Shown: piece after piece, positions 22,828-27,426 of the stretch
How the letters are laid out: every line of letters begins with the position of its first letter
Position numbering within the stretch: the stretch's first letter is position 1
IMG/VR virus record: IMGVR_UViG_3300009132_000025
Coordinates: 1 to 27,426 of that record
Source: a virus
Reading direction: 5' to 3' (one strand)
Length of the DNA: 27,426 nt
Made by a program: the position numbers and the translations under genes
Notes under the pieces: model-generated
The model's database searches: none
Told to the model about the DNA's origin: nothing
The model's input: only the letters and a program-made list of their open reading frames with translations

Positions 22828-23481
22828 CTAGGCATAACGAAAGCCGTTTTTTTCTGCGCGAGCCCAGCGAGAGATACTGCTATGCGAATAACCCTCATAT
22901 TTGGCGCACTCTTTTGCTGAAGCGTAGCGAACCTCCTTGCCAAGGGCTAAAGTTTTAACAACCTCTTTTCTACTTGACTCGCTCATTTTTCTTCGAGCTT
23001 CTGCTGACACCTTGTGCCCCATTAAGCTTTCGCTAGTTTTCCGGCGAGTCTCGGAAGATCGTCTGAGCCCGTAATTGGGATTTTTTTCACCCAAATTGAT
23101 TTCTCTTAATTTTGCCTTATGCTTAGAAGATAGCTTTTTCCCTTTGTGACCCTCGGCAATCTTCTTACAAGTTTCGGAAGAGTGCTTATACCCGCTGGAA
23201 AAGAATGGAAACGCTACACAAATATTCGTGATTCGGCTGCCGTATTGATCCATTAAGGCGCGAATCAGAGCGGGCTCATCTTTCGCAATAGAATCATAAT
23301 CCGAAACATATAAAACCTCCTTCTCAAATTCGGAAGGATCACACGCTTCTAACAGGCCCCGCATGATATTGCGGCCCGTGGGGCTGCCCATATAGCTATC
23401 CCCATCCGGGGTGCCTTTACGGGAACCGGCATACATAAACCCGGTGGGCTTATGTGTTGTGAGATATAAATAACCTTGCAT
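22828..23481 (-). CDS. GIY-YIG-type homing endonuclease with NUMOD repeats
   Basis: A 217-residue protein. The N-terminus GYLYLTTHKPTGFMYAGSRKG is a GIY-YIG-like catalytic start with GYLY and YAG in place of the canonical triplets and R21 following. Residues about 95-170 hold three to four NUMOD3-like repeats (HSSETCKKIAEGHKG; KLSSKHKAKLREINLG; RSSETRRKTSESLMG; SAEARRKMSES). The C-terminus (YASAKECAKYEGYSHSSIS) is a NUMOD1-like HTH. This is the architecture of free-standing phage homing endonucleases, a selfish mobile gene. It has been adopted into the small-gene operon and has the same leader type as its neighbours. Confidence 0.8.
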   Translation of the reverse strand: MQGYLYLTTHKPTGFMYAGSRKGTPDGDSYMGSPTGRNIMRGLLEACDPSEFEKEVLYVSDYDSIAKDEPALIRALMDQYGSRITNICVAFPFFSSGYKHSSETCKKIAEGHKGKKLSSKHKAKLREINLGEKNPNYGLRRSSETRRKTSESLMGHKVSAEARRKMSESSRKEVVKTLALGKEVRYASAKECAKYEGYSHSSISRWARAEKNGFRYA

Positions 23482-23506
23482 GATAATTTCCTGTGAAAAT
23501 GGTAAA

Positions 23507-23523
23507 GAGCCCGTTAAGGGCTC
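23507..23523 (-). repeat. Intergenic hairpin unit
   Basis: GAGCCC and GGGCTC arms with a 5-nt loop, then TTTACC and CACAGGAA before the homing endonuclease ATG. It belongs to the repeated junction series but lacks the UNCG loop. Confidence 0.5.
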
Positions 23524-23526
23524 AGG

Positions 23527-23775
23527 CTAGCCCCAGCCCTCGCAAGTCTCGCAGGCTGGAACTATCTCCCTTGGGCCTCCAGACGGGAACTCCAGGCCCG
23601 TCCCATCGCAGTCGGGGCAAACTCCAGACTCATCAAGGGCCTCATAATCGCGGATTATTTCCTTTAGGGCCTCAATCGTATCCAGAAGCCGCCCGTCAAA
23701 TATGGGCGCCTGCGCTGCTGATTTTTTCTCGGCTTCGGCCAGCTGCTTTTGAAAATAAGCTTTGTCGTATTCCAT
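23527..23775 (-). CDS. DnaJ-type zinc-finger mini-protein
   Basis: An 82-residue protein. The N-terminal half is a charged helix (FQKQLAEAEKKSA). The C-terminal half has CPDCDGTG and CETCEGWG, two CxxCxGxG elements like one DnaJ zinc centre. Small phage proteins with this element probably bind zinc for protein or nucleic-acid contacts; the partner is unknown. Preceded by the repeated CACAGGAGA leader. Confidence 0.65.
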   Translation of the reverse strand: MEYDKAYFQKQLAEAEKKSAAQAPIFDGRLLDTIEALKEIIRDYEALDESGVCPDCDGTGLEFPSGGPREIVPACETCEGWG

Positions 23776-23800
23776 TCTCTGTCTCCTGTGTTGTGGTAAC

Positions 23801-23814
23801 GCCCCCGCAGGGGC
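23801..23814 (-). repeat. UNCG tetraloop hairpin at gene junction
   Basis: On the minus strand GCCCC-TGCG-GGGGC, a 5-bp stem with a UNCG loop, followed by GTTACCACAACACAGGAGA leading to the next gene. No U-tract. Confidence 0.7.
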
Positions 23815-23822
23815 TTAGGCGC

Positions 23823-23882
23823 TCAAAGCAGGCTAACCAGCAGCCAGCCTGCAAAGGGCGCTAGATAGGCGACATGACTCAT
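23823..23882 (-). CDS. Possible 19-residue membrane peptide
   Basis: A 19-codon reading frame whose ATG overlaps the previous stop as ATGA. The product is hydrophobic (YLAPFAGWLLVSLL) and could span a membrane. The overlap and the location before a junction hairpin suggest it is translated, but at this length it may be chance. Confidence 0.35.
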   Translation of the reverse strand: MSHVAYLAPFAGWLLVSLL

Positions 23883-24187
23883 TGGCTCGCCTCCTCGTAG
23901 CCCGCATCCGTGACCAGGTGGCCAAGCGGGACTTGGGCCTTATTAAAATCAAGGCCTTTCGTCTGACCGACAACGCCCTCTACCAGCATGAAGCTCACGC
24001 CATGCCCGTGATGGGGCTTGAGAGACACGCGGAAGCGATCCACGCCAGCGGAATCATCGTGCCAAACATCCGTCTCGATCCGGCCCGACCATGACGCCAC
24101 GTAAGCGCTCAGCCCGTCATCTTTGAACCCTCTGCTCGTCGCATTCTTGCGGTGGCTCGGCATGATCTCGGAATAGAAATGGGACAT
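23879..24187 (-). CDS. Hypothetical phage protein
   Basis: A 102-residue soluble protein rich in His, Gly and Ser (VSLKPHHGHGVSFMLVEG). The ATG at 24185-24187 has an AACAGGAGA leader; a GTG further upstream would include the leader and is unlikely. Function is unknown. Confidence 0.6.
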   Translation of the reverse strand: MSHFYSEIMPSHRKNATSRGFKDDGLSAYVASWSGRIETDVWHDDSAGVDRFRVSLKPHHGHGVSFMLVEGVVGQTKGLDFNKAQVPLGHLVTDAGYEEASQ

Positions 24188-24270
24188 TTTCAAATCTCCT
24201 GTTGTGTTGTGGTACGGACTGCCCTGCCAGATATCCACCAGGCTTGGAAACACTGAGAGGCCTGCAACAA

Positions 24271-24281
24271 CCCCGAAGGGG
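24271..24281 (-). repeat. UUCG tetraloop hairpin at gene junction
   Basis: On the minus strand CCCC-TTC-GGGG, which folds as a short stem closed by a C(UUCG)G loop, between the 47-residue membrane protein gene and the next gene. It is farther from the following start than in the other junctions. Confidence 0.55.
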
Positions 24282-24309
24282 CGCGACTCTCCGGCAGGGA
24301 CTTACGCCA

Positions 24310-24453
24310 CTAAATTTCGACGAATCTTGGCTCGTCATCGGCCATGTCTGGCAGCTCCTTAAAAGCTTCCGCGCTCTTGATCTGCGCGAAGAGAACCAGA
24401 GCAGTGACCGCAACGCCAACCGTCAGACCAAAAATTACAAATAGGCTCATCAT
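24310..24453 (-). CDS. Small single-pass membrane protein
   Basis: A 47-residue protein, starting at the ATG 24451-24453 with GGAGG upstream. Residues 3-20 are one hydrophobic helix (SLFVIFGLTVGVAVTALVL); the C-terminal 25 residues are acidic. Probably an inner-membrane protein with the tail in the cytoplasm. Function is unknown; candidates are lysis timing or exclusion. Confidence 0.6.
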   Translation of the reverse strand: MMSLFVIFGLTVGVAVTALVLFAQIKSAEAFKELPDMADDEPRFVEI

Positions 24454-24480
24454 CTTGAAACCTCCGTTTAAATTGGTTCA

Positions 24481-24494
24481 GCCCCCGAAGGGGC
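24481..24494 (-). repeat. UUCG tetraloop hairpin at gene junction
   Basis: On the minus strand GCCCC-TTCG-GGGGC, a cUUCGg hairpin placed after the 68-residue gene. The leader that follows differs from the usual TTACCACAA type. Confidence 0.7.
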
Positions 24495-24501
24495 AGGGCG
24501 C

Positions 24502-24708
24502 TTAATCAGCGCCGGGGAAGGGCTGCCGAACCCCTCGGACATAATGGGCACCGTCTCCGATGTCTAACGCCAGGCTCAGGCCTTCGTCTGCGCGAGGGAC
24601 GTGCAAATGCATGGCTGCCCGGCCTCCGACCATTAGGAACTCGCCCAGGGGCGTCCCGCCCTGCATCGTCTTGGCGCTCAGCTGCTCTAATATCTTTTGA
24701 TCGTTCAT
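24502..24708 (-). CDS. Hypothetical phage protein
   Basis: A 68-residue protein with the ATG at 24706-24708 after CAGAGGAC. It contains GGTPLGEFLMVGGRAAMHLH and LSLALDIGDG; no family is recognised. The stop lies 8 nt from the junction hairpin. Confidence 0.55.
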   Translation of the reverse strand: MNDQKILEQLSAKTMQGGTPLGEFLMVGGRAAMHLHVPRADEGLSLALDIGDGAHYVRGVRQPFPGAD

Positions 24709-24746
24709 AATAAATGTCCTCTGTGATTGAATTGTCATGTGGTAAG

Positions 24747-24760
24747 GCCCCCGAAGGGGC
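24747..24760 (-). repeat. UUCG tetraloop hairpin at gene junction
   Basis: On the minus strand GCCCC-TTCG-GGGGC, then CTTACCACATGACAATTC and a GAGGAC ribosome-binding site for the next gene. Confidence 0.7.
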
Positions 24761-24766
24761 GAGGGC

Positions 24767-25138
24767 TTAGGCTGCCTGATTGACATCCCAATCCCATAAG
24801 GGGCGATCATCTTCGAACTGGCCAACAGCGCCCGTCTCATCGGCATCAATCGCCGCTAGACGCTCTTGCAGCTCCAGGAAGGATTGCAGCCGAACCCGAT
24901 CTTCGCACCAGGGCTGGCCGCCATTGAGAACCACGGGCTCTCCCTTGGCGTTGAATACTTCGAACCCATACTCGACCGTCTTATCCTGATTCGGCCCTAC
25001 AACGTGGACACGCTCAGCCAGGATCATGTCTACGTCCCGCATCATGTCGGCAAAATCATCGTGACCCGCACGTGACCGAATATCTGAGAACCATTCGATC
25101 TCCGGGCGATTAACTGTGAAAGCATTTTCAAAACTCAT
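24767..25138 (-). CDS. Hypothetical acidic phage protein
   Basis: A 123-residue acidic protein (HDDFADMMRDVDMILAERV; IDADETGAVGQFEDDRPLW) with a Trp-rich C-terminus. It has the standard CACAGGAGA leader. Function is unknown. Confidence 0.6.
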   Translation of the reverse strand: MSFENAFTVNRPEIEWFSDIRSRAGHDDFADMMRDVDMILAERVHVVGPNQDKTVEYGFEVFNAKGEPVVLNGGQPWCEDRVRLQSFLELQERLAAIDADETGAVGQFEDDRPLWDWDVNQAA

Positions 25139-25168
25139 AATAGATATCTCCTGTGATTTGTGGTAATG

Positions 25169-25182
25169 GCGCCCGAAGGCGC
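25169..25182 (-). repeat. UUCG tetraloop hairpin at gene junction
   Basis: On the minus strand GCGCC-TTCG-GGCGC abutting the TAA of the 27-residue gene, then ATTACCACAAATCACAGGAG before the next ATG. Confidence 0.75.
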
Positions 25183-25266
25183 TTAAATGTCTCCCAGGGC
25201 TAAGCAGGCAAGAATCGCACCAACGCCCAGGAATACGACTAACATCATAATAAGATCGGCAAGCAT
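25183..25266 (-). CDS. 27-residue membrane peptide
   Basis: The ATG at 25264-25266 follows CACAGGAGATAATT in the repeated leader and the TAA abuts a tetraloop hairpin, so both ends are marked as a real gene. The product is almost wholly hydrophobic (IMMLVVFLGVGAILACLAL), a single membrane helix with an acidic tail. Function is unknown. Confidence 0.6.
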   Translation of the reverse strand: MLADLIMMLVVFLGVGAILACLALGDI

Positions 25267-25292
25267 AATTATCTCCTGTGAATTGTGGTAAC

Positions 25293-25308
25293 AGCGCCCG
25301 AAGGCGCT
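25293..25308 (-). repeat. UUCG tetraloop hairpin overlapping a stop codon
   Basis: On the minus strand AGCGCC-TTCG-GGCGCT; the first two bases lie inside the TAG of the 58-residue gene. GTTACCACAATTCACAGGAG follows before the next ATG. Confidence 0.75.
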
Positions 25309-25483
25309 AAGCAGGCAAGGCCCGGCCCGAATCCAAAAAGGCGCGAACATCCTCCTTCCTGGATTTTTGAGACGCCCGATCAAGGCGCTCAATTGCGGAA
25401 GGCTGCTGGATAATTTCCAGCGTTGAATCTTCCACCTTTACGACAGTGCGGCTTACAGTTGAATCTTTTTGATCGTAGCCCAT
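25307..25483 (-). CDS. Hypothetical protein, first gene of the small-gene operon
   Basis: A 58-residue, charged protein (STVSRTVVKVEDSTLEIIQQ; IERLDRASQKSRKEDVRAF), starting at the ATG 25481-25483 with CGGAGAT upstream. It lies about 40 nt downstream of a strong promoter. No family is recognised. Confidence 0.6.
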   Translation of the reverse strand: MGYDQKDSTVSRTVVKVEDSTLEIIQQPSAIERLDRASQKSRKEDVRAFLDSGRALPA

Positions 25484-25525
25484 AAAATATCTCCGTTGTG
25501 GTTGGTTCGTGATACAACAGAGCGC

Positions 25526-25554
25526 AATATAATCAATTCAAATTGGCTTGTCAA
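25526..25554 (-). promoter_or_regulatory. Strong sigma-70 promoter for the small-gene operon
   Basis: On the minus strand TTGACA (25549-25554), a 17-bp spacer and TATATT (25526-25531). It lacks the GGGAGTGA motif of the other promoters, so it may escape the same control. Confidence 0.75.
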
Positions 25555-25591
25555 GGCTTTTTGAAATCTTTTATTAAATGCGTTGTGCTCT

Positions 25592-25628
25592 CACTCCTAT
25601 TATATCACACTCCGTCATTTAAATACAA
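25592..25628 (-). promoter_or_regulatory. Promoter D, upstream of the small-gene operon
   Basis: On the minus strand TTGTAT (25623-25628), 18 bp, TATAAT (25599-25604) with a TGA extended -10, then AGGAGTGAG. A second GGAGTG lies 10 bp upstream as a direct repeat. It is back to back with promoter E. Confidence 0.7.
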
Positions 25629-25685
25629 GTTTCATCCGGGTGAACCATAGGGCACAAGATACGTGCAGAGCATTGGTTTTTTTAA

Positions 25686-25703
25686 TGCTATACTGGGAGT
25701 GTA
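25686..25703 (+). promoter_or_regulatory. Promoter E for the terminase-side operon
   Basis: Extended -10 TGC-TATACT (25689-25694) followed by GGGAGTG; no good -35 is visible. It lies about 45 nt before the terminase small-subunit candidate. Confidence 0.6.
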
Positions 25704-25742
25704 TTGTCTAGGTTAATAATAGATTAAACAAAGGGAAATTGG

Positions 25743-26159
25743 ATGCCAACGAAAAAGAAACATATAGATACCAGGACGCCAGAGGGAAGAGCTATTAAAG
25801 GGCCTAGATTGATATCCAGGAACCTGGTGCAGCACGGGTTACGGGATAGAATTGATGGGGAGAGGCTTGTCGATAGGCTGACTGACCTTAGCATAAAGCT
25901 GGGTCAGTACCACGACGAGGGGAAATTCCTGGAAAATGGGCAAGAAAAGAGCATTCGGCTGGAGCTGGACACTATAACGAAGTCTCTGAGCTACATTCTG
26001 CCTACACTGAGCGCACAACGTGTGGAAAGCAGCGAGAAAGAAGGCAATGTTATCGAGTCAGGTGTGGTCATGCTGCCTGAGCTGGATGAGGAGCTGACTG
26101 AGGAACAGCGGGGAGCAGGGAAGAAAGCACTGGAAACAAAGGGTAAAAGGGAAGAGTGA
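25743..26159 (+). CDS. Putative terminase small subunit
   Basis: A 138-residue protein with AAAGGGAAATT as ribosome-binding site. The N-terminus is basic (MPTKKKHIDTRTPEGRAIKG), the centre helical (RLVDRLTDLSIKLGQ), then SIRLELDTITKSLSYILPTL and an acidic C-terminus. Size, basic DNA-binding-like N-terminus and position about 1 kb before the large subunit fit a terminase small subunit. No signature motif proves it; HNH and Cys-rich genes intervene. Confidence 0.5.
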   Translation: MPTKKKHIDTRTPEGRAIKGPRLISRNLVQHGLRDRIDGERLVDRLTDLSIKLGQYHDEGKFLENGQEKSIRLELDTITKSLSYILPTLSAQRVESSEKEGNVIESGVVMLPELDEELTEEQRGAGKKALETKGKREE

Positions 26160-26380
26160 TCCCAGTTTGCAAGGGAACACTGGGGAAAATGTGTGTGTAA
26201 TGTGCCTGAATGAAGGGGCCAGCACCCACCCGGCGCGAGATGGAACGATGCGTCAAACTAATATTTAATCAAAAGAACCTCACCACCCTGGCTAGGAACC
26301 CTATCCCAAAAATATTCTGGGGGGTGTGTTGTTTTTCTACCAATAAATTATGGCAATTTCCTGCAAAGTATAACATTACC
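26160..26380 (+). other. Noncoding stretch after the terminase small subunit
   Basis: No convincing gene. CCCAGT/ACTGGG (26161-26184) is a weak stem directly after the stop without a U-tract. A 64-codon frame from 26210 has no ribosome-binding site and runs into promoter F, so it is not called. Confidence 0.5.
26298..26336 (+). terminator. Possible intrinsic terminator
   Basis: ACCC and CCC arms (26298-26307, with a TAT bulge) pair with GGGGGGT (26319-26325), followed by GTTGTTTTTC. The stem is G-rich and the tail T-rich, so it may end transcription from promoter E. Confidence 0.4.
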
Positions 26381-26410
26381 TTGACACAGCGTCATATTTT
26401 ATGATATAAT
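26381..26410 (+). promoter_or_regulatory. Promoter F, near-consensus
   Basis: TTGACA (26381-26386), 18-bp spacer, TATAAT (26405-26410) with a TGA extended -10, then GGCAGTGATAG. Nothing is encoded for the next 200 nt; it drives a structured RNA or a long leader. Confidence 0.8.
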
Positions 26411-26416
26411 GGCAGT

Positions 26417-26511
26417 GATAGAGGGGAAAAAACTATAGAGGGAAAAACCTATTACCCAAGGCTCGCAAACTCGCCTTTGGACCTCTTTCCCTATGGTTCT
26501 TGCTGATCACT
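26417..26511 (+). ncRNA. Candidate structured noncoding RNA
   Basis: An ORF-free stretch after promoter F folds as an outer stem AGGGAAA (26439-26445) with TTTCCCT (26486-26492) and an inner stem CCAAGGC (26456-26462) with GCCTTTGG (26473-26480, one bulge). On the minus strand the same hairpin is followed by TTTTTT (26427-26432), and an extended -10 (26518-26523) faces into it, so an antisense product is also possible. It may be a regulatory RNA or a 5' leader of the HNH-terminase unit. Confidence 0.35.
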
Positions 26512-26515
26512 GATT

Positions 26516-26526
26516 CCAGTATAACA
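26516..26526 (-). promoter_or_regulatory. Possible promoter H, antisense to the structured region
   Basis: On the minus strand TGT-TATACT (-10 at 26518-26523) followed by GGAATCAGTGA, one base short of the shared motif. No -35 is visible. It points into the candidate noncoding RNA. Confidence 0.35.
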
Positions 26527-26582
26527 ACAAGAGGCTATCAGGGGAGTGTAGAAATAATATGTATTCTGTCATAGATACATAG

Positions 26583-26617
26583 TTGAGCCCATCACACTTC
26601 GTCATATAATGGGAGTG
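26583..26617 (+). promoter_or_regulatory. Promoter G for the HNH-terminase unit
   Basis: TTGAGC (26583-26588), 16 bp, TATAAT (26605-26610), then GGGAGTGATG. CATCACACTTC lies 10 bp before GGGAGTGATG, forming a long palindrome around the -10. The HNH ATG lies at the expected transcription start. Confidence 0.75.
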
Positions 26618-27004
26618 ATGGGGGAGAAACATTGCAAAGGCTGTGACCGTGATAAACCTTTTAAGGATTTCTATAAGCAGAAATCTTCTAAAGATGGCCA
26701 TCAACCCTTTTGCAAGCCATGCGATCAAGAGAGACTTAGGGCTCGTAAGTTCGGATTAACCATTGAAGAGCTCCGTGCCTTGGTCAGCCAAAACCACTGT
26801 GATGTGTGCGGGAGAACCAAAGAAGAAGTAGGGGGAGATAGAGACTTCCATGTAGAGCATCACCATGGTTCAGGCAAGGTAAGGGGGTACGCTTGTCATT
26901 ACTGCAACATAGCAATCGGAATGTTGCTTGATGACCCGGAACGTGCCAGGAAAGTAGAGCTTTATCTCAATAAACATAACTATGACGAATCCAACACACT
27001 TTGA
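26618..27004 (+). CDS. Endonuclease VII-type HNH nuclease
   Basis: A 128-residue protein. CKGC (C6, C9) and CKPC (C32, C35) form an N-terminal zinc site. A second site has CDVC (C61, C64) and CHYC (C93, C96), with the His-Me core FHVEHHH (78-83), KVRGYACHYCN (N97) and IGMLLDD. This matches the recombination endonuclease VII / HNH family. Proteins of this type beside the terminase assist DNA packaging or resolve branched DNA. The ATG at 26618 coincides with the predicted transcript start of promoter G, so the message is probably leaderless; an ATG at 26609 lies inside the -10 and is rejected. Confidence 0.85.
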   Translation: MGEKHCKGCDRDKPFKDFYKQKSSKDGHQPFCKPCDQERLRARKFGLTIEELRALVSQNHCDVCGRTKEEVGGDRDFHVEHHHGSGKVRGYACHYCNIAIGMLLDDPERARKVELYLNKHNYDESNTL

Positions 27005-27149
27005 TGAAGAGCCAGAAATTTACGTATGCAACTGTCCTGATTGCCTGGATGGGCACTGCACCTGTACTAATAAACAGCATGAGCATTTTACCCCCTGTGA
27101 CTGTCTTTGCCCTGAATGTAATGGCAGCGAGCCGATAGCCTGTTCATGA
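26982..27149 (+). CDS. Cys-rich mini-protein before the terminase
   Basis: A 55-residue frame with 11 cysteines arranged as CNCPDC, HCTC, CDCLCPEC and a final C, a likely double zinc-binding knuckle. It overlaps the end of the HNH gene by 23 nt, and its TGA overlaps the terminase ATG (ATGA). The overlaps at both ends support it as a real coupled gene. Function is unknown; packaging partner or nuclease cofactor are guesses. Confidence 0.6.
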   Translation: MTNPTHFDEEPEIYVCNCPDCLDGHCTCTNKQHEHFTPCDCLCPECNGSEPIACS

Positions 27150-27426
27150 CAGAGGTAAAGATACATCGCTGGAAGCCGTTACCAGGACCGCAGACCGCGT
27201 TTCTGAAGTACCCAGGCCAGGAGGCTTTGTTCTCTGGTGGCCGTGGTTCAGGCAAGAGTGAAGCCATGTTGGCCGATTTTGCCCGATACGTAGGCAAGGG
27301 CCATGGTATCAACTATCGCGGGGTCATATTCCGTAGGCAATACCGAGAGCTGGCTGACCTAATCGTCAAGAGCAGGAAAATGTACGGGCCAGTGTTTAAG
27401 GGAGCTAAGTTCCACGAATCCCCCAG
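27146..27426 (+). CDS. terL: Terminase large subunit, N-terminal part (runs off the window)
   Basis: The first 93 codons of the packaging ATPase. FSGGRGSGKSEA at about residues 29-40 is the Walker A of phage terminase large subunits, followed by GVIFRRQYRELADLIV, typical of this family. The nuclease domain lies beyond the window. The ATG overlaps the stop of the Cys-rich mini-protein gene. It pumps DNA into the prohead together with the small subunit. Confidence 0.9.
   Translation, partial: MTEVKIHRWKPLPGPQTAFLKYPGQEALFSGGRGSGKSEAMLADFARYVGKGHGINYRGVIFRRQYRELADLIVKSRKMYGPVFKGAKFHESP

Noticed and set aside
24481-25308. Tetraloop hairpins as intrinsic terminators
   Set aside because: No U-tract follows any of them, and they repeat within one operon where termination would silence downstream genes.
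22227-25308. CRISPR array
   Set aside because: The repeats are short hairpins or 10-bp units at gene junctions without regular spacers or cas genes.
26210-26404. 64-residue plus-strand frame
   Set aside because: No ribosome-binding site, runs through a terminator-like stem and into promoter F, and has low protein-like character after the first 30 residues.

Overview
The window is part of a temperate, tailed (probably podovirus-like) bacteriophage genome. The host is probably a Gammaproteobacterium: the pilin is of the classical type IVa kind, and there is a perfect 3' half of a proteobacterial tRNA-Lys(CUU). Base composition is mid-GC and genes are packed with ATGA, TTGA and TAATG overlaps, as is usual in phages.

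Layout. (1) Positions 1-12451, plus strand, late virion genes: the end of an unknown gene, a secreted TIM-barrel-like protein, a beta-propeller-like tail nozzle candidate, four Gly/Ala/coiled-coil virion proteins and a 2104-residue polyvalent protein with a HExxxH metallopeptidase motif. (2) A bidirectional terminator at 12442-12491 separates these from a leftward block (12687-25483, minus strand). Read right to left, that block holds a small-gene operon, a tRNA-derived attP candidate, small regulators, a wHTH replication protein, a DnaB-like helicase, DUF3310, a PD-(D/E)XK nuclease, an XRE repressor, and an operon of wHTH, recE, recT, ssb, an unknown 95-residue protein, a type IV pilin, a PilX-like minor pilin and a tyrosine integrase. 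(3) From 25.7 kb the plus strand resumes with a terminase small-subunit candidate, an ORF-free structured region, an endonuclease VII-type HNH protein, a Cys-rich mini-protein and the start of the terminase large subunit.

The most unusual element is a two-gene type IV pilus cassette between ssb and the integrase. It comprises a complete major-pilin-like protein (prepilin site, Glu5, C-terminal disulfide D-loop) and an overlapping PilX-like minor pilin that carries a Cys/His module. It sits inside the leftward phage operon and may remodel the host pilus during lysogeny or early infection, for example by superinfection exclusion or altered adhesion. That role is inference.

Three further systems stand out. 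Seven promoters (and a possible eighth) share a TGnTATAMT-GGGARTGA core that is partly palindromic, a plausible repressor operator. The small-gene operon has UUCG-type tetraloop hairpins at most gene junctions, followed by a repeated ribosome-binding leader. A tRNA-Lys 3' half flanked by CGCCCCCGTA direct repeats looks like attP but lies about 9 kb from the integrase. All functions are read from sequence motifs by eye; no database search was run.
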